The translations under genes and the position numbers were made by a program. From Antennarius striatus (Eukaryota > Chordata > Actinopteri > Lophiiformes > Antennariidae), in contig NC_090794.1 of the NCBI RefSeq assembly GCF_040054535.1, positions 5,385,001-5,449,000 on the forward strand: DNA of 64,000 nucleotides, in the 5' to 3' direction. The notes under the pieces are model-generated. The model was given only the letters and a program-made list of their open reading frames with translations, was not told the DNA's origin and searched no databases. This document shows, piece after piece, positions 1-13,400 of the stretch (its first letter is position 1; each line of letters starts with the position of its first letter).

Positions 1-555
1 ATTGAAACAAGATAAGAAGTTTGCATAGTAGTGCCATCTGCTGGTGAAAACCAGTACTGCTAGACCCTGATATTTGAGGTAATCATACCTAACCAATTAA
101 TGCTTTAATGTTTAGCTTAGTTTTCTATTGTCCTACATTTTTATTCCCAATTAAAATGACTGGAAGATATAAATATATGTTGATAAAAGATATTTGTATG
201 TCCTCTTTATATTTCTTTCTTTGCAAGTAAGAAGTTTATGTGAGTCTAGGAGGTCGATAAAAACCAATGATATATCTGTCGGTGCAAGATGAGGGTCTTT
301 ATAGTAAGTGTAGTGGATTTCCTGCTTAAGGGGAGAACTTTCCTGTGTGGCTGTGTGCAGACTGTGTGAGCAGAGGAAGAATGGGAAGGAAGGACTTACT
401 GAGGAAACCTCCTTGCTACTTTTTTTTTTTTTAAAGTTGTGTGAACAAATCAGGAGGACAGTAGGCAGAGATGTGTGTGTGGGATAGGGAAGGCAGGTCG
501 AATTTTGTAAAACAGCTGCTTGAATTTTTCTGGGCTGGGCTGAGCGCTGTCCTGT

Positions 556-562
556 TATATAA
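556..562 (+). promoter_or_regulatory. TATA-like box upstream of the candidate internal afdn exon
   Basis: TATATAA sits immediately before a (GT)n tract. It is the only TATA-like element near the candidate exon at 1053-1085. AT-rich introns contain such strings by chance, so this is weak. Confidence 0.2.
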
Positions 563-563
563 C

Positions 564-572
564 TGTGTGTGT

Positions 573-607
<35 letters not shown>
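564..607 (+). repeat. (GT)n microsatellite, afdn intron
   Basis: About 44 bases of GT with one CT interruption. Confidence 0.95.
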
Positions 608-608
<1 letters not shown>

Positions 609-1052
609 TAGTAGGCTGCTGGGCTGCAGCAGTTCTCCACCTCAGTCTGAGCAGCCGGTGTCCCACTGACACTTCACCTCCGGACCTCTGCCTGGAATCA
701 CTGTTTCTTAACAAGCACACTGAAATCAGGGATTTTTACAGCACTTGGGAGCATTTGAAGAATTTCCCTGAATCTTTTTAACAATATGTTTTGGAATTTC
801 TGGAGCTCCATTTGTTATATTTCAAACTTTTCAAAATGATCCGCACTGAGTTCCTACTCAGACATCTATTTTGTCCCACATAAATTGCGATTGCTTGGAT
901 GGATTACACCTTGGAGCTGTGATTAGGAGGTTTTAGACTTGTTGGTGCATGTTAGCAGGTTGAAGTCCTCTGTTCGGGAAAAAAACGGTGGTGTGTGTGT
1001 CTGGACATCCCAGTGTAGACTGGTTTGGAAAACGCTGACGAGCGGCTACAAC

Positions 1053-1085
1053 ATGTGGTTTTCTGTGGTGGGCAGGAAAGACCAG
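1053..1085 (+). CDS. candidate alternative first coding exon of afdn
   Basis: An ATG at 1053-1055 (A at -3) opens 11 codons reading MWFSVVGRKDQ and ends at CAG followed by GTAACA. The donor is phase 0, exactly what the next known exon at 5665 needs, so splicing would give MWFSVVGRKDQ-GAGQEKLGIY. A TATATAA lies at about 556-562, roughly 500 bases upstream. Against it, there are other ATGs between the TATA-like box and 1053 (for example at about 785), and a phase match happens by chance one time in three. It may be an unused sequence. Confidence 0.3.
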
Positions 1086-2228
1086 GTAACAGTGGTTTAA
1101 TGACCGTGCTTTTGTTTGTGTCTGCCTGACAACGATAAAATAATTTTGTGTGAATGAAACGGCAACTGTTGTGTTAGGTTTTGTTTGTGAACAAGCTGTA
1201 CTAAATCATTTGAAATGTGTGTGTTTGCTTGTAGTTTAAGGAGATAAAGAGTGTGCTTCTTCCTTTCATTCTTTTTTTAAGGACCAGAATAGATTGAGTC
1301 TTCATGTTAAATACTTTTCTTTGTGGATGGTGTGTCGTAAAGCTGCCGGTGTTCTGCTTCCTCTTGTGTTTGCTTTTGGTGTCTTTCTGCTAATGGTTAC
1401 ACTAAAGTACACAATTGAGGGGGGGGGGAGAAAAAACACAGATTTTGGGTAAAGTATTGAGTCAGGATACGTTTGTTAATTGTGTTATTTATAGCATCTT
1501 TGAGGTAATGTTCATGATAATTAACATCATTATTTTTTCTTTGGAGTAAAAAAAACCCCATTAGCAGCAGAAATTGTGGTTCATCAGTATCAGAAAAATT
1601 TTAAGCTTATTTTTCACTGGATGACGATGGTTAAAGTCTTACCTGTATCTTGCCCTCCTGAGTCCCCTTCACTTAACTCCACACCACTAGGAATCTCCTT
1701 CTCCTGAAACTGCTGGGTGTGTGTATTTGCTCACGTTTCAGTGCAGTAAAAAACAGACTTGGAGTGAGCGTCATTCATCTACTCTCAGATATGCAGATAT
1801 TTCTAATAAGCAACAAAATTCATTCAGAGACAACATTTACTTGTTTTTCTACTTTAGTCATGGGATAGAGCTTATGATAATTACATATATGTAAATATTT
1901 AACTCACCAAGACCAGCTTTTGTAAAGGGTTTGTGTCATCATGCTCCGTTTTTAGTACTGTGGTTTGAAATTGCTGAAATTCTTCTAAGTTTTGTGTTGT
2001 TTATGCATTTGCTAGTAGGAATAACAGTCTTTGTTTGTTGTACCAAGATAAGAATGACTTGAACAACCTGTCTGGACTCAAAAGCCTGCATTTGATCCAT
2101 TTGTGTCTGCAGTGTGTGTGAAGTTTTTATTTTTGTGTTGTTTGGTACCTTACTGAATGGAACTAATGAAACAATGCTATGAGGCAGCTACCCACTGTGA
2201 GGACTGAGACAATAGGAGGATGTACCAC

Positions 2229-2254
2229 GCACACACGCACACACACACACACAC

Positions 2255-2330
<76 letters not shown>
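2229..2330 (+). repeat. (CA)n microsatellite, afdn intron
   Basis: About 100 bases of CA with an AACA interruption near 2255. Confidence 0.97.
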
Positions 2331-2331
<1 letters not shown>

Positions 2332-5300
2332 TCCTGTATTCCTGTACAGCTTTCAACAAGAGTTGTTTACAAGGTGTGTGGAAGAATCCATCTGTGCGTC
2401 CAGGAGCTCACAGAGCAATGTCAGAGTTGTTCAAAAGCGGTGGCGTCATCGGGGTTAGAAGTGAAACTCACCTCACTCAAAGACAAAAGTAATTGTCTGA
2501 TTAGTGAATATTGCAAACAAAGTTGCAGCACTGCTTTAAAAAAATTTTGGTTACAGGGAGACTAAAGAGAGTAAAGCCAGCTAGGCGTACTTTACAGAAG
2601 TTAGTTATGAGCATGTTGATTTCAGCAACAAACGTCTGTCCAAATACAATTCAGCTGCTACCAGGATTTGATTGCGAGCGTTTAAAGACCTGACAGAATG
2701 CCAGGGTTTATATTTAAAAAAGAAAAAAGGAGTTAAGTGTAACTGCCGTTGCTGGTTTGTTAATAAAATTTATGGAACTTTGATTAAGAACATTTAAAGC
2801 ACCCGGCCCCTTCAGGGCATTCTCTGTGTAGGCCCTGGAAGCTTTCATTCCTGGTTGATATGCTGTGGCAACTCCTTTAAAGAACCAGAACCATCCATTA
2901 TAATGATGATAGAGCACTCAGCTTTTCGGCCGTTCTTGGAGAGATGACGTATCTGTATAAACAGAACACATTTGCAGTAGATTTCTCTCTTGGATTGGGT
3001 TAGTTGACATGAATTCTTAATACAAGGTGCGTCTTTCTTTTGATGATGTTAACAACGAGCAACGCGTCTGGGTTCACTTGAACACCAGAGCACCTGCTTT
3101 TTTTTACTGCTTTGCTCTTGCAGCCCACCTGCTATGTGTGCACACGTTTCAACATGCCTATGGCTTCACAGTTTGCCTGTATGACCTGTTCTGTATTCAC
3201 ATGCTAGAATTATTAGATTTTACATGTAGAGAATTATGTTTTGCTCGTTGTGTTTCTGTATGAAGCCGGCTGTTAGATTTATATAAGTTTTAGGTCATAC
3301 TCGAGTCATTATGCTGGTAATCATGCTGTATGATTTGCTCTATCATTCTGTTTTAATAAAGTGCCCCAGTTTGTGTTTCAACATCAACAGAAGAAAGCAG
3401 TTGCTGAACCCTAGTTCTTTTTACTTTTCACTTCATCAGCCATCATCCGGTAGGATGAGTTTTTCTAGAAAAATGCCACAATGTTAACAGTCACTCCGAC
3501 TTCAACACATTGCAGCTGCTGAACCTCCTTACTGTATTGAACTCGTCCATTGTATGCCTCACTAATAAATCGATTCCTAAGAATTTGAACTGAAGCTTTT
3601 TGTTGGAACCAACATTGTAGCCAAACTTTACAAAATCAAATTAACTCTAACCAGTGTAGCAGGCTTGTCCATGTTTTTACTCATCCATCACACTTTGGCT
3701 CAAAATTCTTTATGAATTCTCTCTGGGGCTCCTTAAAACATCCTAAAAGTCCATCTGAACACCCTCAGGCAAGTCAGGGAATTCCCTCTAGTGTCTGTGG
3801 AGTCTAATTAAGTTGAAGGGAATGAAGCAATGACTCCATCTGAAACAGAGTCTATATTGCACTGCCATGTACAGCAGTCTAAAATAGTCAGCATGATTCA
3901 TTTTTCTTCTGTTACAGGAAGTTCATGCCTGCATGAACCCAGCTTCATTATCAAATATATATGTTTCTCCTATGGTAACTATAGAAACATGGACAGAGTT
4001 CTGTGTATGAATGATGGAGGACATAGGAAGTGATTAAATAGAAAATGGATGAGAACTCTTGAGTTTCCCTGCCAACAAAGGAGTAACTGTTCTTTGAACA
4101 GTAAAACCGTTTCACCCAAAGTTAAAAAAAAAAAAAATCGGATGAAATATGAGCAGCAAAGTGAAAGTCCAGGAAGACATTTGTTTCCTTTTGATTACAC
4201 GACACCACAAAGCTCATTGTATTTTTTTGTATGATATATTGATCAGTGTATTTGAGCCCAATTTTTTCTTTGCATATTCAAGAGTTGTTTCAGGCTGCAG
4301 GAAGTCATCAGTAAACCAGTCCTCATCAAACAAGCGTGAAGTCAGCTGTGTGTTTGTGTGTGTGTGTGTGTGTATGATTGATGGAATAGTTGAGAATATA
4401 AAATACCCACCAACAATAAATTGTCACTAAAGTGTACGTCTAACTCTTTAAAATTTAATTTTCACTAGTATTTTTAAATTGGATTTTCCGCTCAAGAAAA
4501 ATTCAGTCTCAAAAAATATTCAGTCACTGCGAATGAATGAAAATTGTAATCAAAATTCAGTTATAAAAGGAAAAACTCTGATCATGTGAGTGTTTCATTA
4601 AAAAAAAAAAAACCCACAGACTTGTTATTTACTTATCAAATTAGGCAATTAGAGACAGACTGTAACGAACTGAAAAATTTTCATATATGAGTAGATGGAA
4701 CAGCAGTTACCTCAGGCTAAAAAGCATTTCATTCACTTCACAGTAGCTGTGGGACTCATCGTATCATAACATACAAGCATCATTAGCAGAAGAAACAGTT
4801 ACTGTGCGTTTAATTTAATTCAATGGTCATCACATCCAGGTCAAATTATTTGAGTACTTCTTTTGTATTACTAGTTATTGTTATATACATCTATGAAGCA
4901 CCGGCAAAAATATGACATGAATTAATTTGTTAAATAAATAGATGCTTTATTTTAATTTATTTCCATTTGATCATGTATTAAACTACTCTATGTGATGTTA
5001 AAAAGTCTTCCAGTTAATGTGGTTGAAGTTGTAGAGTAAGCTCTACTTACAAATAGCCCAAGCTACTAATCTAAGATCACCCCTGGTCTTTGCTTTGGAA
5101 GATGTTGACACACACTTGGTCTTTGGATTTTAGGTAGTAGTTAGTTTTTTAGTTCATCATTATGAGGCTGATATTTAGCTCTGTGGAATGCCACTATAAA
5201 GACATATTTTCCTGCCTCTGCTGTGGCTCATTCCTAAAGAGTGAGGAAGTCAAAGTAAAGAAAACATATGATGTGTCTGATAACATGCTGGAGTTTAGCT

Positions 5301-5664
5301 GAAATATAAACCACAGTCACATTTAGTGAGAAAAGAAGTTCTGCTTTGTGTGGATGTATTTCTGCTCCAGTTTATAATCTTGACTTTTGCTGTTCGTTTT
5401 CGGCATGGTTAAGTAAAACTGTGAAAGTAAATATTAGAGAGTAAAATAAATGTCAGGCTGATTCCTATAGAACATATAAAGAAAAATTCTCCTTGAGGTA
5501 TGGGTGGATTGTATTTTGAGAGATAAATCACTGATGGGTGAAATGTTTTAGTTTAACAAAACATAACTGGAAGCGTTTAAGATGTTGCTATAATGTCACA
5601 AAGGTCATATTAAAATGTGTGTCATTATTTACTCCTTTGGCTGAAAGCGTGTCTATCTCTGCAG

Positions 5665-6807
5665 GGTGCTGGTCAGGAGAAGCTGGGAATCTACATCAAG
5701 TCTGTCGTCAAAGGAGGAGCCGCTGATGTGGTCAGTCAACATGCGGAGAGCAGAAACGTGGAACAAAATCACGAGAAAATATAGACACTGAATGTTTGTG
5801 CTTTTGCAGGATGGCCGTTTGGCTGCTGGTGACCAGCTGTTGAGCGTGGATGGGCGGAGTCTGGTGGGCTTATCGCAAGAGAGGTAAACGCAGCGATCCA
5901 ATCAGGGCAGATGTTCCCAAATACTTTTTTTTTTCCTGCTGCAAAAGACATTTGAATGCTTCAGCTAATGGAAATTACTAAATATTAGGATACAACATTT
6001 CCTTTTGCAACTTTGAAATGGTTCCTGATGACTAATATAATCTATAATTAAACCGTCATGCCATCCAATCTTCTAGTAAACACGGGAGAAAAATGTGGCT
6101 GCACATGATATTGTTCTTTTTATGTGTTCAGTGCAGTGTATTTATAAATTTATGGGTAAGCGGTGATGAAACTCCAATAGAACTGTTGTTCTGATGTTTT
6201 TGCATCTGATTGGTCCCTGTAGAAGAATCTTAACAAGTCTGAAACACCCAAAAGTAGCAGAAAAAGAGGGCGTGTGCGTTTGGCAAACTGAAATGAATTA
6301 TTGGGTGGCTAACGCCTCGGATTAAATACTAATTCCTCTGCCTCAGCATGTACAGACTTGATGTTCAGGGGTTGGTGCTGACTGTTCCTCTGCACCAGGT
6401 CAAACTGGATTTACGAATCAATTGCTAAATGCCTTTAGCTTGCGAGTAACAGGTGGGAGGGGTTCACCATATCAGGCCATTTCCCAGAGTTAATCAGATC
6501 ATTTTTCTGTGAGTGCCTGGATGGTATCATCCTGTGATCATCCCTCGTCCTCCTCCTCCGGGTTCCTCCCCGCAGGTTTAAGATAAAGTGTGATTTGCAG
6601 CCTTTAGGTCTAGTATAAGTTTGCGTGATATTTCGTAATGTGGATTTCGAGCATGTTCCCTGCACGTCATCCAACAGTTTATGCTGCATTCCTGGAGTTC
6701 CACCCAATCGAACACACCGCTCATTACTTTATGTGATGTGCCCTTCAGCTATTTATAGTACTGTACTTGCTTAAAGCCCTGTGCACATGTGTCCGTTACA
6801 GTGTCCA

Positions 6808-6864
<57 letters not shown>

Positions 6865-7443
6865 ACACAGCAGGATTGTGCCCACATTTAATTGAAGTGA
6901 GTCTCTGGCAGTGACGGCTATAATCCCTGTTTCCTTTGGTTCATAATGTAGTTAGGAACTTTATGTCCCACAACGACTGAAAGATTGTAGTGCATTCCTA
7001 GTAAAGCTGAAACAATGGCTCAAACAGCAGGAAATTATCAAACATGTTTAATCATACCATATTTTCTTCCTTTTTAAGTTGAAATGCAGAAATTACATTA
7101 TAGTTTCTGCTGGTGAAAGTAATCTATTCTGTTTTGTGAAAGTGAATTTGTGAAATGTCAAAAAGACCAGTGACATAACACCTTCTGGCCTGAAAGCTGT
7201 AGTTCAGATGAGCAAGAACAAAAACACCTTAACTTCAATGTAACTGTATGCTGTATGTAACTTAATGTAGGTGTGTGTATATGTACATCCTAATGGACTC
7301 CTTCCTCACCCTCTTGGCACTCAGGGCGGCGGAGCTGATGACGAGGACGGGCTCTGTTGTGACTCTGGAGGTTGCCAAGCAGGGAGCAATTTACCACGGA
7401 CTGGCTACACTTCTCAACCAGCCCAGTCCCATGATGCCCAGAG
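5665..7443 (+). CDS. afdn: afdn exons encoding the PDZ domain
   Basis: Three exons (5665-5730, 5810-5883, 7325-7443) encode most of the PDZ fold, from GAGQEKLGIYIKSVVKGGAA through DGRLAAGDQLLSVDGRSLVG to VVTLEVAKQGAIYHGLATLL. In afadin this domain binds the C-termini of nectins. The first strand and the carboxylate-binding loop are not here and must sit on an exon before position 1. Phases are 0, 2 and 1 at the three donors (GTCAGT, GTAAAC, GTGAGC). Confidence 0.95.
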
Positions 7444-10400
7444 GTGAGCTTAACTGCTCCAGTTCTGGTATCTGTTTTTTTAATTTTTTTATTATTATTC
7501 CTTAATTCAGGAATAAAGACAAGATTTGCATTAATCCAAGCAAAAATATCCTCCATCTCTTAGTTTAAATTGTTTCTGGTTTTCAGATGTTAGTTGAAGA
7601 AAACAACTTGGATTTCCAATATTTTTTAATACATTTAATATACTATCAATCTAATGATTTCTGAATTTAATATACAATTAACACAATAACCAGTAAAATA
7701 TTGGTCAAAATTATTAAAATATTCATTAACAATAAAACTTCTTGTACAGCTTTAAGGCAGTAGAGCATTTGTTCCTGTGTTTTTCCTCTGTCACAGAACA
7801 GTAATGACTAGAAGAAGCTACAAGTAATCTGGTGTTACTAAAGAGAAGCATTGATTGCCGTGTCCAGTTTGTCTGTTCTGTAGTGTAGCGGAGAAAAAAA
7901 GTGTTTGTGACCAGAGCCAGATAAGTGTGTGCCTGTGTGAGATGAGCAGCACGCACACACAGATTACAGGCTGAGTGGTGGTCTTTGTGTGCTGGAATGT
8001 GACCCAGTCTTCTGGTTGGGCTAGTCTGTGGTCCAGAATGACGCTAAATGGGTGTTCCTCCCAAATTCCCTCAACCACAGTGTTGTTCCACAGCAGGTTG
8101 GTCATACTTTGGCAAACCAAATAGGTAGGAAGCTGGTGTTAATTCTCACAGCCTGGTGTAATTGTACTGAGGCAAAGCATGATAAACACATGGGAGAGAA
8201 AACGGTTCACTTAGGTCGGCCCATGTTTGTTATCAGCAAGACCATTTTTAATCAATAATGACTATCATTATTTCCTCATAAAAGTGCTTAATCCAACTAA
8301 TTTACTTAAAAAGAGAAATACAAATATCTCATTTGCATGAGATTTTTCCACATTTTCTACAATACTTATTTTATCTATATCCTTATTTATGTGCAGCATC
8401 AGACCGAGGTCGTGACAAGAATGGGAAGCTGCGACCAAAGAGCGAAGGGTTCGAGCTGTACAACAACTCTGTGCAGAACGGCTCTCCGGAGAGCCCGCAG
8501 GCCGGCTGGGATTCTTACTCTGAACCAAAGAAGATGAGCGGCGAAGATCGGCTCCTCAAGAACCGAGCTGACCATCGCTCCAGCCCTAATGTTGCCAGTA
8601 AGCTGCCCTACTTTGTGTGTGTGTGTGTGTGTGTGCGTGTGCGCGTGCGCGTGTGCGCGCGCACTATGTAGATGTGAAAGTGCCATTGCCACCTACTGTA
8701 CTGTGAAATCACACTGTATTCAAGTACGACAGTAAAAAAAAAAAAAGCAAACAGTTTCTTCATGCATGTTCCTCTGGGTCACACGCGACCCCCTGGTGTT
8801 TGTGGGAGCACTGATTCAGATTTTGAATCCTTTTCAATCAGTTTCATTCATTCCAATGATGGGGTTTTGAAAGCAGTTTAGTAACACTCTCAGTAATGTA
8901 ACACCAGAGGAGCTCTACATAATTTCCACTGTAAATTACAAGATTAAATGGAATCTGTGGTAAATATGTTGCTTGATGTAGACTTGGCAAGGGTAATGAT
9001 GGAATTAATGGAAAGAAAAGTAAAACTGCACTATTATTATTTATAATAATAATCCATTTAAGGTGGAGTCACCCTGATATAGAAAAGGTACAACTATTGA
9101 TACTATCATTTTGCTGAGAATTCAACTCCTAAATTCAACTCTAATAAGTTGTAGCTTATTGTACATTTATTTTTCCTTGAATGCACTTCATTTATTTAAA
9201 CTCCCTCCTGCTCCATCCTCAGATCAGGGCCAGAGTCCGGCTGGCAAAGCAGTGTATCCAGGAGGACCTGGCACAAAAATCACTTCCGTCTCAACCGGCA
9301 ATCTGTGTGCAGATGTGAGTCACCATATGATAAATGCTAGCGGCATCTTTATATGGAATGTTACCGCAGACCAGACAGTACTAGATTGATACAAATCACC
9401 CAGTATTTAGAACAGTGATGAGTGGATACAGCTTGGACCAGATCATCCCTTGGATGTTGTTTCAAACGTTTTTTTAATCAACTAGTAATATGTGGATTCA
9501 TCCATCAGGATGAGCCCTCCCCTCCCCGTCCAGAGGCCTACCCCATCCCAACCCAGACCTACCCCAGGGAGTACTTCACCAATCCGGCCTCGAAGACCCA
9601 AGATCGGGTTGTTGGTTCTGGTCAGGTACCCCCACAGCACTGGCAGGGTATGGAAGACAGAGAACGGCTCCCTGTGGTCAACAACATCCACAACAGCATG
9701 CAGGTGGAGTAGCCTTGAAACTACCTTTTTAAAGTTTGTCTGTTCTCCTACTCTTGCTATTTTTTATGATGTTTTTATCTCTTTCCAGAGGGTAAACCAC
9801 TCCCAGGAGGATCTATACCCACCACCAGGAGGTATGAGGCCAGAGGAGCGCATGCAGCCTCACTACCAGCAGGACTACCATCATCGAGAACTGGACTACC
9901 AACATAGAGAACTTGACTTCCAGAGAGGTCTGCCAGGTAAGAAGACCAGACACTTTCAGTTCTGTAAAATTAGACCTCTGTAAAATTAATAATTTAGTTT
10001 TACATTGATTAATAGACCTCTGTCAATTAAAATTGGATGTCTGGGTGTTTCTTTGAAAGGTGTTGGGGGTCCTGAACACTGGGCCCCACAGGTGTCCTCC
10101 TCTTTGGAGTCATCCACATCCAGCCAGGAGCACCTCAACTTCTCTGCCTCCTCATCCTCTTCCAACAAGACCCAGAACCAGAAGACTGGGCCGGGGAGAT
10201 GGAAGACACCCAACGCCCCTCACTCTGTTCCACCACATTCAGCTCAGACGCCATCCCGCTCCGACCTGCCTCCGCCTCCACCCCCACCCCCAGCCACCTA
10301 CCCTGATGCCTACGACCCTTATGACCCCCAAGCCGACCTGCCACTCCCTCCACCTCCTGCTGCTGTCACTCCCATAATGGCCCAGCAGGCTGCTGACCGC

Positions 10401-13400
10401 AAGAAACGGGAGGAACAACAACGCTGGTATGAGAAGGAGAAAGCTCGACTGGAGGAGGAGAGGTGGGGTTTCTATTTTCTTTTGATTCAGTTACAAAAAT
10501 AAGAAAAACGAACATTAAAAATTTCAATCAGGTGAATAAGTGAACAAATATGAGGTGGTAAACAAAGTACCATCTTGCTAAAATCATGGTTTTGATGCAT
10601 AACAATATTGCACTCAGGTTAAGCAAAAAAGCGTGAGACTCTATTTGTAACTTTGATGTTTTACAGTAATTGTAAGATGTGTTTATTTGTAATTGCTAAT
10701 ATTTGTAATTGCTAATCCAATAAATCTCAACAATCTTTTTTCATTGAAGTTAAATGCATATTCAGAATCTGATTATCTATCGAATCCTAATGGACCTATT
10801 GCTATCATACCTGACTATAATCAGGCTTCTGACAGTGTTACAGAAAGAAAAATCTAACTAAAAATCATGGATCAACCGTTTTCTTCCCTGATGTACCTGC
10901 CTCACTTTTCCACAAGTTGGCATGAAAACCTGTTAAGTAGGGTTTTCTTTTGTAATTCTGATATCTAGGGAAAGGAAGAGGAGAGAGCAGGAGAGGAAGC
11001 TGGGTCAGATCCGGGCCAACCCAGTCATGCCCGTCCAGCCACACAACAATGGAGGGTCGATGCCTCCTCCGCACCATCAGGCCCCTCTTCCCTCTGTGGT
11101 CCCACCTCAGCCCTACCTCCCCCCACAGTCTCAGGCCCCACCTCCTCCATCCAGACCGGAAAAACTAGCTAGCCTTCCACGGTCAGCTGTTCCTCCCCCT
11201 GCCAGTGCTTCCAACCCTGCTGGTAACGTGTCAAACTTTTTATTTTGGTAAAGTTTCAGATCATTTTGTACATGCAAACTAAAGTTACATAATAAATGCT
11301 GTAATTGTAGGCATGGACACTGTGATCAGGGAGCTATTGCCACAGCAGCAGCCACGTACCATAGAGAGGCGGGACCTGCAGTATATCATCAGTAAGGAGG
11401 AGTTAACGTCCAGCGACAGTCTGTCTCCAGACCCCTGGAAACGTGACGCGCGTGAAAAGGCGGAGAAACAGCAGCAGCTCCACATTGTGGACCTGCTGGA
11501 CAAGGAGATCCAGGAGCTGCAGGTAGACACGCTCAAGCGCCGTCTAAAGGGACACATTTTTGGTTTTGTTAGGAAGGACGTTACACAAAGCCAGATTTAC
11601 TAAAAGCCAATGAAACGTGATGCAGGTTTCTCAGCACATATAATTTTACAGGCTAAACCAGAACGAACAGCGGAAGAAAGTGACCGCCTCAGGAAGCTGA
11701 TGCTGGAGTGGCAGTTCCAGAAACGATTGCAGGAGTCCAAGCAGAGCGACGAAGATGAAGAGGAGGAGGATGACGAGGACGTGGACACCATGATGATCAT
11801 GCAGAGATTGGAGGCAGAAAAGAGAGCCAGGGTGAGACGGGGGGACTTGGGTAGTGGCAGGAAAGTTTAGAAAAGTTGGAGAGTAGTAAGGGTGGATGAG
11901 GTTAGAAACGTAGAAGAAGATGATGAGGCTTAGAAACCAAGAGAAAAATTATGTGTAACTGCAAAGACGCAGTGAAATGCATAAAATAAATCATATCACG
12001 TGCACAGGCTGTTTTGGCAGAAACAAAACATTCCAACTTGTATTTTTCCATCATACTTTACTTAAGAACACGAGAGAAGGGAAGCCACAGGAAATCATTC
12101 TGAAATATGCACCTAATGCTAGAAGAGATCAATTCTTCAGTGGGGTCGCCGCCACTCTGAATGTCCTGCAATGTGCATCTGCAACATGCTTCTGTCATCG
12201 CTTCGCCATGCTAAGCTGCTGATATTAAGCTGATTGGCTGGAGGGGTGGATGCGTTTTTTTGTTGTTTTTTTTCCCTGATTTTTTTTTTTTTTTTGCACC
12301 GACAAGATGTTGAAAATGTCATGATTTATGTGTAGTTTTTGGTTTCCTGCCCTCGCAACATATGCTTCACAAAATATGATAGGAGTTGACTTACATCCAG
12401 CAGTGTATCCTGCTGCCCTGATTTCTTATGTAAAGGCAGCATGTGTGCTGCCTTTACATGACAAACACCAACTATAACCTCATCGTCCCTCATCTCAATA
12501 AGGTTCTCTGCATTCTGAGTGGATGCAGTGGAGTTGGAAGACAATAGTTGATAGTAATACTTTGTGTTGTGAATTAAACTTTGTCTTTACAGTATCACAT
12601 CTACTGTAGAAATCTTGGAAAGTGTGGAAGCTTTAGAGCGTCTCCACTCAGTGATATCTGTCATCACGAGCGTCATCTGTTTGAGCAAATTTGTGCAGCA
12701 GTATCCTCTTAATATCTTTGTATGTCTTGGTGTGGTAGCATATGAGTGGATGCAGTTGTATGTGTGGTACATGCTTGATGGTCGTGGCTCGAAGGTGTTG
12801 ATCCTATATGGATGATTGTGAATTGGTTGATTTGTTGGCTTTGGTATTTTTTTTCTGCTAATGAAGTTTTTGGATTGGTTTTGTGGCCTTTGTATTTTGT
12901 GGTTATGAGAAAACGCAAAGCCAGATTAGATTATATGTATGTGGCATAGATTATATGTTATCATATATGTGGCCCAAAATCCTTTGTTCAACAAAGCCCC
13001 CCCCCCCCCTTCCCCACCCAAAAAAAGGGAATTTGAACCATAACTTGGTTGATGCAGTGGAAAAGAAAATACAGCATGGATGAAAAAAGTGGGGTCAAAG
13101 AGCTACCAGAATTAAAAGAAATGATAAACCTAAACAAATGTTTTCACTTAACTGTTTGTCCTCTACAGTATTTCCCTCTTATTTGTATTGTGTTTGCTCC
13201 CCAGTTTCTCCCTCCCCCTCAGACCTCCCCTACTCATTTGCTAACTTAATTTTTTACGGATATCTCCGCACCTTCCTTTTCAGTGTTTGGGTATCTTTCT
13301 TTACCTCCCTCTATCCCTGTTGCCCCCCTCCCCCTCTCACTCTCTATTCTTTTCTTCTTCTTCAGCAGCAGAATGCTGTCCCAGCTATCTCTGTTCTAGA

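Larger units (their letters stand above)
1..5664 (+). other. afdn: afdn intron upstream of the first exon in view
   Basis: I find no conserved afadin exon here, and the preceding PDZ exon must lie before the window. The stretch is AT-rich with (GT)n at 564-607, a long (CA)n at 2229-2330 and a short (GT)n at 4354-4373. A possible internal promoter and first exon (about 555-1085) is listed separately. Confidence 0.7.

Noticed and set aside
5769..5951. Minus-strand open frames over afdn exons
   Set aside because: They are shadows of + strand exons, which have proper splice sites and conserved peptides.
10092..10095. Stronger acceptor CCCCACAG for the afdn exon at 10060
   Set aside because: It would shift the frame. 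Starting at 10060 gives the conserved SSSLESSTSSQEHLN in frame with the previous exon.
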